Counted from the first letter of the stretch, positions 1 through 11,360 are shown. The stretch is 64,000 nt of DNA from Oreohelix idahoensis (GCA_024509875.1 JAMPIV010019859.1:44158-108157), one strand, 5' to 3'. Notes: a model not told the origin generated them from the letters alone. Translations and numbers: made by a program.

Positions 1-650
1 CGACAAAGCGAGAAGATTCTGGACAGTTTGAAATTATGGCATATATTACTGTTGCGTTGCGTGTGTTTCTTGTAGACAGGATCAGTAGACACTTATGTTA
101 ATATATATGTTCTCTATAACAAGCCACACAAGCCATCACTTATGTTACTGTGTAGATACTTCTGTGAGTAAGGGTGGCACGGTTAGACAAAGTTAATACA
201 TTTGCTGATAAATTCGATCAGCCTTGGTCGGGCTTACAGGTGGCCGACAGGTGTGTAAATATGTATAAACATAGACGAATGTCATGGGTACTTTAAGTTT
301 GTTTAAGTTGCAATCATCCACACCACAGTAACGATAGTTAGCAATAGACCAACGGGTAAGACCAATGGTTTCCTACTCACAATATACAGTTTATTGTCAC
401 AGTAAACGTAGACATCATTTTCTGTGCGCACGCGGGCCCGTTTTTCTTTGGGTCACCGTGTATTATTACAATATTTTCTATATAAGGCTATGTAAAAAAA
501 CTATTGCTGTCTAGTCCTTTACAAAAGAAAACTGCTTGTTTACTCTCAGTTTCAGTTTTCCAAGAATCTTCCCAGAATTGCCTTTTTTAGATTTTAAGCC
601 ACTGCATGCATGTTAGTATGCTACTTATTTTATTACACTTCTAACAGAGA
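1..650. other. Non-coding flank, nothing recognised
   Basis: No coding region, RNA gene or clear repeat is visible. The stretch is AT-rich with scattered stops in all frames. It lies directly upstream of the start codon of the broken gene at 651 and could include its promoter or 5' untranslated region, but no TATA box or other element stands out. Confidence 0.5.
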
Positions 651-2002
651 ATGGCATCATCTTCAAGAAGAGCATGTTTTCTTTCACCGCATTTATTTTG
701 TTATATTTATGGAGAGTACACTTTCAAAGAAGAACATATGAAGCATATTACCGTTTTTGTGAAAAAGGCATACTTTGCTTACTTTAAAGTAAAACCAGGT
801 GACCAGGACAAGTCTTGGGTTCCTTATATTGTTTGCAAAACATGTGTTGAACACCTGCGACAGTGGACTTGTGGGAAAAGAAAATGTTTAAAATTTGGAA
901 TTCCAATGGTTTGGAGAGAGAGCCCAAGAACCACTATGATGACTGTTATTTCTGTGTTGTGAATATTAAGGGAATTAATGGAAAAAATCCACAAAAAGTG
1001 GAAATATCCAGATTTAGATTCTGCTAGGCGACCTGTTCCACACGGAGATGACATACCAATTCCAACTTTCAGTCAGATTTCGGATTATCTGCTAGAAGAT
1101 GAGACAACAGTGGCATGTGGAACGACATGTGACAGTGATAGTGATTTCGAAGATGATTTTTCAGATGCTCAACGCTTCGACCAGCTTGAACTAAATGATC
1201 TAATCCGAGATCTATATCTCTCCAAGAAATCTTCAGAACTTTTGGCTTCAAGATTGAAAGAAAAAAAATTACTGACTGCTGAAACAAAGGTTACATTTTA
1301 TCGCAGCTGAGAGCAAGGTTTTATTCCATTCTTTTGTAAAGAAAACAACCTTGTGTTTTGTACTAATGTAGGAGGTCTTGTTAACAAAATTGGTGTAAGT
1401 TATACACCAGATGAGTGGCGACTTTTCATTGACAGCTCTAAAAGAAGTTTGAAGGGTGTTCTCTTACACAATGGTAACAAATATGGCTCAATTCCAATTG
1501 CTCATTCTACTACAATGAAGGAGGAGTATGCTATAATAAGCACAGTTCTGGAAAAATTGAAGTATTTAGAACATAATTGGATGGTTTGTGTAGATCTTAA
1601 AATGATGAACTTCTTGCTTGGCCAGCAAATGGGATTCACCAAATATCCATGCTTTATATGTTTGTGGGATAGCGGGGCAAAAGATATGCACTGGACAAAG
1701 AAACAGTGGCCGCTGAGGGATGAATTTAAAGTTGGAGAGAAAAATATTGTCAATAAGCCTCTCATTGATCGAAAAAGAGTTCTACTGCCACCATTACATA
1801 TAAAGCTTGGCTTGATGAAGCAATTTGTTAAGGCACTGAACAAAGATGGTACCTGTTTTAATTACTTATGCAGAAAGTTTCCAGAATTGAGCACAGACAA
1901 ACTTAAAGCTGGAATTTTTGATGGACCTCAAATTAGAAAGTTAATAAACGATCCAAATGTTATTGATTCCATGAACAAAACAGAGTCCACAGCCTGGTCA
2001 TC
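651..2002 (+). pseudogene. 5' part of a broken multi-copy family gene of unknown function
   Basis: This is the N-terminal three quarters of a protein family I recall as multi-copy in arthropods and some other animals, usually deposited as uncharacterised. Visible landmarks are a Cys/His-containing N-terminus (Phe-Cys-Tyr-Ile near residue 15, a C-x-x-C pair near residues 62-65), the segment LRQWTCGKRKCLKFGIPMVW, an acidic stretch near 1130-1170, and the central blocks RLFIDSSKRSLKGVLLHNGN and LLPPLHIKLGLMKQFVKAL. The start at 651 gives M-A-S-S-S and precedes the first conserved block. Damage: an apparent 2-base gain in the GAGAGAG run near 915 and a 1-base gain near 1000 put about 80 bases out of frame, with frame restored afterwards; a TGA at 1308-1310 interrupts the frame; element A is inserted after codon position 2002. 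The remainder resumes at 10619. Function is unknown; I would not call it transposase without a search. Confidence 0.75.
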
Positions 2003-4421
2003 TGTGGTAAAGTGGGATGTTATAAATATTTATAGGGGACTTAGTGTACTGACTGAGATCAGCTGTGAAGGTATATATATATCTAATAAGAGTAGTGTAT
2101 TATAGATAACCTTACTTGCTGCCACATATATATACATATCTCAGTCAGAATTATTCTGGAATAGTGTGATGACTACGTTATATGTCTAGGGTATGTGTAT
2201 GATGAAGTGTAAGTCAAAACAACAACAGACAGATAAACAATTTAATTTATTCCACTACACTTGACAACACTGTGACACTCACATACATAAAACACTCTAC
2301 AAGGATATCTTAAAGGAGTCACTGATAACTTTTCAAATAACAATATGTATTCATTGCTGTCATGAATGTATATGTGTCCTGATTCAAATACAAAGGAACC
2401 AGGAATCACAATCAATTTTAATTACAAGTTATATGTACAGAATTTATTAATATGAATCTTGTAGTGACATCTATTTTTAATAGTATCCTATGTGTGTTAG
2501 TTGTGTAGTAGTAATATGAGGTAATACTGGTTTTGTTTTGTTCAAGCTCTGTTGGTATTTGTCATCATGACTTCAATAGTTTGTCTTTATTGGAACTAGT
2601 ATTGGAGATGTTCTCAGTTCCTGATATTAAAACAATTAAATTCCCCTCTTAATTGTATTTTACACTGTCATTTTAAGATGGGGGTACATAATGTTGAGCT
2701 CAGCTGGCCACATCAGCTTATCTTGCGTGATGGCGGCAGGAAAAGAATCCTCTGCTCGATTTCTCCCCTGGGCTCTGGAGACACCTCACTGATAGCTAAA
2801 TGGACCAAGGAGTATGCTGTCCGACTCTGGATTCAGCAAAGCTCTGACCAGGTGCTGCTCAATAACGTCAAGACCACGGTCCCTGTAAACAAGAAGGATG
2901 TACCTTCTACTTCATAACTAATTGATACTCTCTTTCTACACTGAGCACAATACATCACAAACATTGAGTTCAGAGCGTTAGGCCAACTGTCAGCTTCATC
3001 TGAAATACTTTATACCAGTATTTCCCTCCCTAATGGTTACTACGCCTCTGCAATTCCAGCATTATTTCTGTCTAATCAATAATCTAGGTGTCAGTGTACT
3101 GTTTGGCCATTCCATGCGTTTTACTTTCCTCCGACACCTTCTGTTCAGGCTGGAGCACTATAGGCTTTACATCATGTTCGCTACTGAACCACACATATAT
3201 ACAGACATAAATTATCAATTTACATTCAATTTTCATTAAAAGATATTGAATATTTCAAGCTTACCACAATTCATAGAATAATAAACAGTTTCGTTGACTG
3301 GCAATGAATATAGCACAACTCCGATCTGCCGATGTTCCAGGCTTTATTTTATATAAAATATACACTGGTGCTCAACGTACTGCTTCTTAGTAGGATTATT
3401 ACAAGATGTGGCAATGAACAGACGCTCTGAATCAAGTATATTCGCAGCTCTACCCAATGAAACCACGTCTAACCATCTTTTCAAAAAAAGTACCCCTTCT
3501 ATTCGTTTCCCATAACAACACAAGATAGTATTTATAGCCCGACCAATCGTGTTTAGTCTTATATTTGTTGCGCTCCAATCAATTTGGAGTTAACATGGTA
3601 GGCTATTTCCGTAACGTAAGGTTTTTTTCAAACACGTTATAAAAAATTTTATGAGCAGAAATGATTTCATGCTGTCAGGCACCCCCACTATTTTATTTTG
3701 GTTATAATTTGGTAATTCCTAGACTATTTGCGTAACGTTTTTCATATTCTTTGTCAGCAAGCCCTAAGGAACCCAAATATACAAATTTAAAAGAGCTAAG
3801 TGGCTGCGTTCAAAATATGCAATTTCTTCTACCTCCTGTTTCGAAGATGTGCTGTCTGGGTACTGTAATGTTTTCAAACGTAAAACCCATCTAATGTCAT
3901 CTTTTCTAATAAGCGTTTTTCAGGATTTTAAAACCTAACTCTGGGAAGGTTAGTGTTTTTATCACTGTCCGTCTGAAAAAAAAGTTAGTGCATGTGGCCT
4001 TACACGCGTGATAGTAGTAATTGTGTATCGCGCGACGCGAGTTTAGTGTTGCATGTGTCCTTGTTTTCATTCGCCCCTCTCTCTTTCTATTTGAGTCCAT
4101 CTGTTCGTTCGTTTTGGTAACGTAGTATAATTAATGTTAGGATTAATTTAGGTCATTACGCAGTGTGCCTCTCAATGTTTTTCTTAGAAATGCAATAACC
4201 TTCTTCATGTGTTGTGGAGACGGTTGTATTTATGCAGTGGCTTATATTTAACGTGGAAACGTTACAATTTGCAGACGAAGCATAAAACAAAGGGGATTTC
4301 GAGTACAGTCATTGTGACAGCACTGTTCTTTACCATTCTTCTTCCTTTTATTAAATTTATTTGTTAGGCTTTGTGCATTTACCTTTTAATTTATATATGT
4401 GGATTAGAATATTTCACGACA
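2003..4421 (-). repeat. 3' LTR of element A
   Basis: Long terminal repeat of 2419 bp. It matches 8209-10613 almost base for base apart from small indels, for example in the TA run near 2080 and the poly-T near 3628. On the minus strand it begins TGTCGTGAAA directly after the polypurine tract and ends CTTTACCACA. The plus-strand side abuts the target duplication at 1998-2002. The length is unusual, since Ty3/Gypsy LTRs are typically a few hundred bases. Confidence 0.93.
2678..2917 (+). CDS. Antisense ORF inside the LTR of element A (copy 1)
   Basis: A 79-codon frame runs antisense to the retrotransposon inside its LTR. Its predicted product starts MGVHNVELSWPHQLIL and ends KKDVPSTS. Near-identical frames occur in the other LTR of A (8882-9121) and, with N-terminal extension and substitutions, in element B (15342-15608, and broken at 21995-22264). 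There is no signal peptide, membrane segment or Cys motif, and I recognise no family. It may be a captured fragment, a short antisense-transcribed peptide, or chance; open frame in three of four LTRs is the only support for coding. Confidence 0.35.
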   Translation: MGVHNVELSWPHQLILRDGGRKRILCSISPLGSGDTSLIAKWTKEYAVRLWIQQSSDQVLLNNVKTTVPVNKKDVPSTS

Positions 4422-4432
4422 CCTCCCCTCTT
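4422..4432 (-). other. Polypurine tract of element A
   Basis: On the minus strand this is AAGAGGGGAGG directly before the LTR's terminal TG, the expected plus-strand priming site. The same tract precedes the 3' LTR of element B at 20489-20499. Confidence 0.85.
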
Positions 4433-4868
4433 AAAACAGACATCCCATGTCAGTCCTTTATTCTATATACACATAGATAAATGTAAGTCAACTTGACTTT
4501 ACTCTGCTGTGGTGCTATCATGGTTTTATGTAGTTGGGTCCATTCAGAGTAGGCACTACTCATGAAATCTGCCTCAGACTTCTACAACCAATAATATATT
4601 TCGGTTATGTTACTGAACAGCCGCAAGTGTGAGTGCTTGTCTTAATGCTGCTTCGCAACCCGTATTCACCATTTCTCTTCTCTGAGTCTGCGCAATGACA
4701 TGTCCAGAGAACATTATATTTCCCTCAAAATGTACGTTATGAGGAGATAACATATACCTGGTGATAGCAGAGTTTTCGTAGTGGATCCCATAATCTTCTT
4801 ATTATCCTGTATGAAACATTCGGAATATCCTCAATCAAAGAGGCAACTCAGGGATTCATTACGTTCCT
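4433..4868 (-). other. Unassigned segment replacing RNase H in element A
   Basis: The first 45 or so bases next to the polypurine tract resemble the end of the internal region of element B. The rest, to the point where RT homology stops near 4868, has no counterpart in B, which there encodes the FMDD motif and RNase H. All frames are interrupted. It could be sequence brought in by template switching during reverse transcription or by a later rearrangement. Confidence 0.6.
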
Positions 4869-5925
4869 CCGAAATGTTTACATCCAACAATTTTCTCATC
4901 ATTCTAGAGAAGACACTAGGCGCATTCTTCAATCCAAATGGCAATCTATTAAACTCATAGTGTCCTTCTGAGGTACTAAAAGCTAGGTATGGTCTAACCT
5001 CAGGCTTTACTGGAATCTGATAGTATCCTTTACTCAGATCCACTTTGGAGAAATATTTAGCTTTATTTAGTCTGGCAAACAGCTGATTTGTATCCGGCAA
5101 TGGATCCACCTGTCCTTCTGTAATAGCATTCAGTCTCCTGTAATCTATACAGAGTCTATGTTCTCCAGAGGGCTTCCTTAAGAGTACAACACCGGAACAA
5201 TACGAAGATTCACTGTGCGAAATAATTCCTTCCTTCAACAGATAGTCTATCTCTTCCTTCAAAGCTTTCTCCTTAGCAAACGGAATCGAATATGGTTTCA
5301 TACAGACAGGTGTGGGGTCTATCAGTTTCATATCATATTCCAATAGGTTTGTATGCCCTGGTCGGTCTGTTAACACCTCTGCATGATTATTTAGAACCTG
5401 TTGCACTCTCTCTTTCTGAGTTTTCGTTAAATGTGTACTGATTTTCACCTGTGCTGCTGTCTCACAGGGGTGTAATGGATATTCAAATGATGAAAGTGGT
5501 TCCTTTTTCATCTCCATGGCGATGGACAAGGTCAACAAGTGTGTCTCTTCCTGCTGTTCTATTTCCAAATATTTCTTCAGGAGATTCACATGATAGATTT
5601 TTTCTTTCCCTTTCTTATCTATCTTATAATTTGTTCTAGACACCTTCTCTAGAACTGTATATGGACCCTGCCATCCAATTTGTAACTTATTCTGACTCCC
5701 GGGGAGAAGAAGCAGTACCTTCTCTCCCACAGCCAAATCTCTGTCTTTCGCCTTCCTGTTATAATAGGCAGCATGTTTCTTCCTGGCTTGTTTCAAATTT
5801 TCATTGGCAAGTTTCCAGCCAGTTTTTAAACGAGTGGTCAGCTCATTCACATATTGGTATGAAGATGTAATGTTTTCCTCTGCCTTTTCATCAGTCCACG
5901 TTCTTAACAAAGCTACATATGGACC
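4869..5925 (-). pseudogene. Element A integrase C-terminus and reverse transcriptase, truncated
   Basis: Reading leftwards on the minus strand, the frame starts with an integrase C-terminal region (long basic helix with ARKKHAAYYNRKAKDR, then GWQGPYTVLEKV, a GPY/F-type module) and continues into Ty3/Gypsy reverse transcriptase: LTDRPGHTNLLEYDMKL, SGVVLLRKPSGEHRLCIDYRR split over two lines of the fold, FSKVDLSKGYYQIPV and RLPFGLKNAPSVFSRMM. Homology ends at about 4868, before the catalytic F/Y-x-D-D motif, so this copy cannot encode active RT. The frame is otherwise open, unlike the B copy, which has two 1-base gains in the same region. There is no in-frame connection to the upstream gag-integrase frame, which ends in a TAG at about 5913. 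Confidence 0.85.
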
Positions 5926-6750
5926 TTTAATTGTGTGGACCTATTTGTCCATGCACCGGTATGGTCTCTTCCACTCGAAGCTCTATAGTGATGATTTTTC
6001 TTCCCAGAATTATCATACATAAAACGACCGCTATCAATTTTTCTTTTGGGGCTTTCTCCCCACTTAAAATTCTTGATGAGAGATTTCCTCTCTACATCCT
6101 CTTCCTCCAGTTTGTTTAAGTCCGATTGAGGGATTTTCGGCTTATCCTGGGGTAAGACATCTTTTTGCACTCTCCGCATAGTGGCCATTGTAAAACAGTT
6201 AAGTGAAGCTTGTCCGTGAAAAGGGGCTTCCCATTCCATTTGGTCCACTTTATCAAATCTATTTTTCTTTTTATTATCAGGCCTAATTTTGCCCCGTGGC
6301 GTGTCCAGGTCCTGATCAATGTTCCCACTTGTGGGTGTTCCCTCATGTGCTATGCTACACCTTTCTACAAAATTCTCAATGTCCCATCTTGCTTTGGGCC
6401 AATAATAATTGTGAGCCACCTTTTGAATGATGGTACCTATCTTCTCATGGTCCCCATCTGGTTTCACATGTAGGCTCCTTATTAATTCTGTCCTGTATCT
6501 TTTAGGAAGTACCAGCTGTCCCTGACCTTTGGATCTAGCTCCAGTCTTCCTATACATCAACTTGTTTTTCATGTAAAAATCTCCCTTGCCTGGAGTTGTA
6601 TGACAAGTTGACAATTTTCTGAAACAAGGCTTGAGTGTTTTATCCCCAGCCTGTGCCTTCCTCATCTCTTCTGGAGTGGTATCTAACATAATATCCTCCT
6701 CCTGTCTTGAGGTCGACCTGACCTGAAGGGTTGCCATATACACAGGTTTC
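5913..6750 (-). pseudogene. Element A integrase zinc-binding remnant plus unassigned ORF segment
   Basis: After the zinc knuckle the frame continues through TTPEEMRKAQAGDKTLK, a typical Pol linker, into an integrase zinc-binding domain (Tyr-Arg-x-Glu-Leu-Ile, LHVKPDGDHEKIGTIIQKV, NYYWPKARWDIENFVERC). Where the catalytic core with its three acidic residues should follow, there is instead a charged stretch of about 130 codons (MATMRRVQKDVLPQDK, LNKLEEEDVERKSLIKNFK) that I cannot assign. It is conserved in element B. No D-S/T-G protease triad is present between the knuckle and the zinc-binding domain. Confidence 0.75.
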
Positions 6751-7997
6751 CTTCTGCAACGGTCAGTGTCATGATTGTCCATCTGACAATTCTTACACCA
6801 CCTTTTTCCTTGGTTGAAAGATTTTCTTTCATCATATTTCCTTTCATCGAATTGTGGGAATTTATTTTTATTTTCATACCGTGGCCTATCAAACTGGTGC
6901 TTACCTTTGTTTTGATCCCTAGGATCAAATTTATTACAGTTCTGTGGTGCCCTAAAGTTATCCACTTGTTTCTTTTTATTACCTGTTACCTCTGCTTGAG
7001 CTGCTTGATACCTTTCAGCAACATTTAGCAACTCACCCAGCCTCTCTGCACCTTGTTCCAGGAGAAACTTTCTCAGGTCTGGAGCCATGGACTCTCTTAA
7101 TTGCTCTATAAGGACCATTTCCTTAAGATCTTGGGTTTTCCCCAGAGAAGTCCATTTCTCCAAGTATGTCTCTATTCGTGCAGAGAACTGGTGATAGGTT
7201 TCACCTGACAGTAGTTTAGCATTCCTAAATTTTTTCCTATAAAATTCTGCATTCTTTCATATCTTAACAAAAGAGCCTGCTTTAGCATGTCATAATTTTC
7301 CTGATCACCTCTGCTCATTTTTGCAAAAACTTCATAAGCTGCCCCACGAAGTCCTTGAGATAACTTTAAGCTCCACCTTTCTCTCTCTAACCCATACGTG
7401 GTAGCTAATAGTTCATACCTATTTAGATAGCTCTCTATATCATCGTCTTTCTCAACAAAATGATCTAAATGAAAATTCATAGCTGAGGTTGAGGCTCCCT
7501 GGCTAGCAGTGGCATCAGAGGCAAAGGGACTGGCACCATTTTCAGGAGCATGGCCTTGAAACTCAAACTCCCTTAGTCGTAACTCATGTTCCCTTTGTAA
7601 TCTCTTCTCCTCCTTTTCTGCTTCCCTCTCTGCAGTCAATCTTCTTTCTTTCTGCAGCTAATTTCTTCTCTTCTCTTTCTGCAGCTAATTTCTTCTCTTC
7701 TCTTTCTGCAGCTAATTTCTTCTCTTCTCTTTCTGCAGCCTGTCTTCTTGCCTCTGCTTCCAATTTCTTAGCCTCAGCCTCAATCTGCAACCTCTTAGTC
7801 TCAGCCTCAGCCTCAAATTGTAACTTCTTAATTTCCCTTTCAGCCTCTAACTTTCTTTCGGCTTCAAACCTTCTTTCTTCGCGTTCAATAAATTTGTCAC
7901 ATTCAGTAGTGACATAGGCAACCATAACTTGCCCATCTAATCCTAACTCTTTTGCAGTCTGAACAGCAGCAGATCGAAATTTGGCTAGGTCCGCCAT
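6751..7997 (-). pseudogene. Element A gag, coiled coil, SCAN-like domain and zinc knuckle, one frameshift
   Basis: The product begins MADLAKFRSAAVQTAKELG, then runs through a long Glu/Lys/Ala-rich coiled coil with several 8-residue repeats (AEREEKKL; 24-bp DNA repeats at about 7648-7740). A conserved globular region follows (MNFHLDHFVEKDDDIESYLN), then a SCAN-like helical domain (about 7000-7240), a basic linker and a CX2CX4HX4C knuckle, WCKNCQMDNHDTDRC, near 6760-6803. A 1-base deletion near 7257 relative to element B breaks the frame inside the junction to the SCAN-like domain. Gag forms the particle and packages RNA. The ATG at 7997 lies about 190 bases from the primer-binding site and is shared with B. 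Confidence 0.85.
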
Positions 7998-8185
7998 TGT
8001 CTATCAGGTAAGTTTATACAATGTCTAACTAACAATTCAATCTCTAAATATATATCTAATGGACAACACAGGCACCGAGAGCTCAACCTTATTTAATTCC
8101 ACCCAAGGATACCTTTTTAATTCTTATTATTCCCTGAAGTGAATTACCCCCCCCCCCATATTTTTAATAGGGAAAGATTCAAAAT

Positions 8186-8203
8186 CCCAAGAGCGAGACC
8201 CCA
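8186..8203 (-). other. Primer-binding site of element A
   Basis: On the minus strand the sequence TGGGGTCTCGCTCT begins 5 nt after the 5' LTR. The initial TGG fits the complement of a tRNA CCA end. Element B has the same site and spacing at 16251-16268. The tRNA is not identified. Confidence 0.75.
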
Positions 8204-8208
8204 ATATA

Positions 8209-10613
8209 TGTGGTAAAGTGGGATGTTATAAATATTTATAGGGGACTTAGTGTACTGACTGAGATCAGCTGTGAAGGTATATATATATATCTAATAAGAG
8301 TAGTGTATTATATATAACCTTACTTGCTGCCACATATGTATACCTCAGTCAGAATTATTCTGGAATAGTGTGATGACTACGTTATATGTCTAGGGTATGT
8401 GTATGATGAAGTGTAAGTCAAAACAACAACAGACAGATAAACAATTTAATTTATTCCACTACACTTGACAACACTGTGACACTCACATACATAAAACACT
8501 CTACAAGGATATCTTAAAGGAGTCACTGATAACTTTTCAAATAACAATATGTATTCATTGCTGTCATGAATGTATATGTGTCCTGATTCAAATACAAAGG
8601 AACCAGGAATCACAATCAATTTTAATTACAAGTTATATGTACAGAATTTATTAATATGAATCTTGTAGTGACATCTATTTTTAATAGTATCCTATGTGTG
8701 TTAGTTGTGTAGTAGTAATATGAGGTAATACTGGTTTTGTTTTGTTCAAGCTCTGTTGGTATTTGTCATCATGACTTCAATAGTTTGTCTTTATTGGAAC
8801 TAGTATTGGAGATGTTCTCAGTTCCTGATATTAAAACAATTAAATTCCCCTCTTAATTGTATTTTACACTGTCATTTTAAGATGGGGGTACATAATGTTG
8901 AGCTCAGCTGGCCACATCAGCTTATCTTGCGTGATGGCGGCAGGAAAAGACTCCTCTGCTCGATTTCTCCCCTGGGCTCTGGAGACACCTCACTGATAGC
9001 TAAATGGACCAAGGAGTATGCTGTCCGACTCTGGATTCAGCAAAGCTCTGACCAGGTGCTGCTCAATAACTTTAAGACCACGGTCCCTGAAAACAAGAAG
9101 GATGTACCTTCTACTTCATAACTAATTTATACTCTCTTTCTACACTGAGCACAATACATCACAAACATTGAGTTCAGAGCGTTAGGCCAACTGTCAGCTT
9201 CATCTGAAATACTTTATACCAGTATTTCCCTCCCTAATGGTTACTACGCCTCTGCAATTCCAGCATTATTTCTGTCTAATCAATAATCTAGGTGTCAGTG
9301 TACTGTTTGGCCATTCCATGCAGTTTTACTTTCCTCCGACACCTTCTGTTCAGGCTGGAGCATTATAGGCTTTACATCATGTTCGCTACTGAACTACACA
9401 TATATACAGGCATAAATTAACAATTTACATTCAATTTTCATTAAAAGATATTGAATATTTCAAGCTTACCACAATTCATAGAATAATAAACAGTTTCGTT
9501 GACTGGCAATGAATATAGCACAACTCCGATCTGCCGATGTTCCAGGCTTTATTTTATATAAAATATACACTGGTGCTCAACGTACTGCTTCTTAGTAGGA
9601 TTATTACAAGATGTGGCAATGAACAGACGCTCTGAATCAAGTATATTCGCAGCTCTACCCAATGAAACCACGTCTAACCATCTTTTCAAAAAAGTACCCC
9701 TTCTATTCGTTTCCCATAACAACACAAGATAGTATTTATAGCCCGACCAATCGTGTTTAGTCTTATATTTGTTGCGCTCCAATCAATTTGGAGTTAACAT
9801 GGTAGGCTATTTCCGTAACGTAAGGTTTTTTCAAACACGTTATAAAAAAATTTTATGAGCAGAAATGATTTCATGCTGTCAGGCACCCCCACTATTTTAT
9901 TTTGGTAATTCCTAGACTATTTGCGTAACGTTTTACATATTCTTTGTCAGCAAGCCCTAAGGAACCCAAATATACAAATTTAAAAGAGCTAAGTGGCTGC
10001 GTTCAAAATATGCAATTTCTTCTACCTCCTGTTTCGAAGATGTGCTGTCTGGGTACTGTAATGTTTTCAAACGTAAACCCATCTAATGTCATCTTTTCTA
10101 ATAAGCGTTTTTCAGGATTTTAAAACCTAACTCTGGGAAGGTTAGTGTTTTTTTATCACTGTCCGTCTGAAAAAAAAGTTAGTGCATGTGGCCTTACACG
10201 CGTGATAGTAGTAATTGTGTATCGCGCGACGCGAGTTTAGTGTTGCATGTGTCCTTGTTTTCATTCGCCCCTCTCTCTTTCTATTTGAGTCCATCTGTTC
10301 GTTCGTTTTGGTAACGTAGTATAATTAATGTTAGGATTAATTTAGGTCATTACGCAGTGTGCCTCTCAATGTTTTTCTTAGAAATGCAATACCCGTTTTA
10401 ATGTGTTGTGGAAACGCTTGTATTTATGCAGTGGCTTATATTTAACGTGGAAACGTTACAATTTGCAGACGAAGCATAAAACAAAGGGGATTTCGAGTAC
10501 TGTCATTGTGACAGCACTGTTCTTTACCATTCTTCTTCCTTTTATTAAATTTATTTGTTAGGCTTTGCATTTACCTTTTAATTTATATATGTGGATTAGA
10601 ATATTTCACGACA
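8209..10613 (-). repeat. 5' LTR of element A
   Basis: This 2405-bp copy pairs with 2003-4421. It starts (minus strand) TGTCGTGAAATATTC and ends CTTTACCACA beside the primer-binding site. The right edge abuts the duplicated target tcatc at 10614-10618. The LTR should carry the element's promoter, but I cannot place a TATA box or start site with confidence. Confidence 0.93.
8882..9121 (+). CDS. Antisense ORF inside the LTR of element A (copy 2)
   Basis: Same 79-codon frame as 2678-2917, with three or four amino-acid differences (for example Ile to Leu after GGRKR, Val to Phe after LLNN). Identity is expected for paired LTRs, so this copy adds no independent evidence of selection. Confidence 0.35.
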   Translation: MGVHNVELSWPHQLILRDGGRKRLLCSISPLGSGDTSLIAKWTKEYAVRLWIQQSSDQVLLNNFKTTVPENKKDVPSTS

Positions 10614-10961
10614 TCATCATTTGTTTTAGTTGTGCAAAACTTTCTGGGTAACTTTAAAGCAGACAATTATTCTGAATTAGTTGGAAACATGCTGTCGAGT
10701 TTTTGTGAACTTGGATGCAACATGAGCATAAAATTGCACTACCTCCATAACCATTTACATTTATTTCCGGAGAATCTTGGCGACTTTAGTGAGGAGCAAG
10801 GTAAAAGATTTCACCAAGATATAAAAACAATGGAAGAGAGATACCAGGGACTTTGGGATGCCCACATGATGGCAGATTACTGTTGGACCCTTAAGCGTGA
10901 CTGTCCGGGTATATCACATTCCAGGAAGTCATCGAAAAGATCCTTTTTGCGTGTTGACTAA
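10614..10961 (+). pseudogene. 3' part of the gene interrupted by element A
   Basis: The coding frame of the locus at 651-2002 resumes here after the second copy of the target duplication. The join with one duplication copy removed is in frame. The segment reads QNFLGNFKADNYSELVGNML, then CNMSIKLHYLHNHLHLFPEN, GDFSEEQGKRFHQDIKTME and ERYQGLWDAHMMADYCWTLK, all conserved C-terminal blocks of the same family as I recall it. It ends in a basic tail (SRKSSKRSFLRVD) and a TAA at 10959-10961. No further damage is visible in this part. Confidence 0.8.
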
Positions 10962-11298
10962 ACAAGTGCTAGTGATAAAGTTTTATTACATTTTTGGTAA
11001 TATATGCACAGTAATTACATATAATATGAATGCAGACTAAAGTCAAAATGCCACTGAAAGCACCTAACTCTAGGATTGTACATAACAACTGCCCTACTTA
11101 TATGGTCATTCTTAGTTATCTCAAAAACTAGAGCTGATAGAAAAAATATGATTACATTTTTGGAATCAGCAACCCAAAATTACCCCAGAACAGCTATAAA
11201 ATTTAAGGCACCAAAATGTGTGTATACCAGTGTTATTGATCAAATCTACTGTTGACGTCTTTCCATGCCATAATTTCAAACTGTACCTTTATATAACG
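10962..11298. other. Non-coding, possible 3' untranslated region
   Basis: AT-rich DNA after the stop codon of the interrupted gene. It may include a 3' untranslated region. No canonical polyadenylation signal is convincing and nothing else is recognised. Confidence 0.4.
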
Positions 11299-11299
11299 A

Positions 11300-11360
11300 T
11301 ACCTTTATATAACAGAACTTCATGTATAAAGTATATTTGAAGTTCTGTTATATAAAGGTA
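11300..11360. repeat. Perfect 23-bp inverted repeat (hairpin)
   Basis: The left arm, 11300-11322, starts TACCTTTATATAACAG. The right arm, 11338-11360, is its exact reverse complement, with a 15-nt loop between. A partial extra copy of the left arm (ACCTTTATATAACGA) lies just upstream at about 11285. It is likely the end of a MITE or a foldback element. Confidence 0.85.

Larger units (their letters stand above)
2003..10613 (-). mobile_element. LTR retrotransposon A, Gmr1-like Ty3/Gypsy, full-length but non-autonomous
   Basis: The element is bounded by two near-identical LTRs of about 2.4 kb that start TG and end CA, and by a 5-bp direct duplication, tcatc, at 1998-2002 and 10614-10618. Read on the minus strand the order is 5' LTR (8209-10613), primer-binding site, gag with coiled coil, SCAN-like domain and zinc knuckle, integrase zinc-binding domain, an unassigned segment, integrase C-terminal GPY-type domain, reverse transcriptase, polypurine tract, 3' LTR. 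Integrase upstream of RT is the diagnostic arrangement of Gmr1-like elements. No protease motif and no integrase D,D-35-E core are visible, and RNase H has been lost. It interrupts the gene at 651-2002/10614-10961. Confidence 0.9.
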
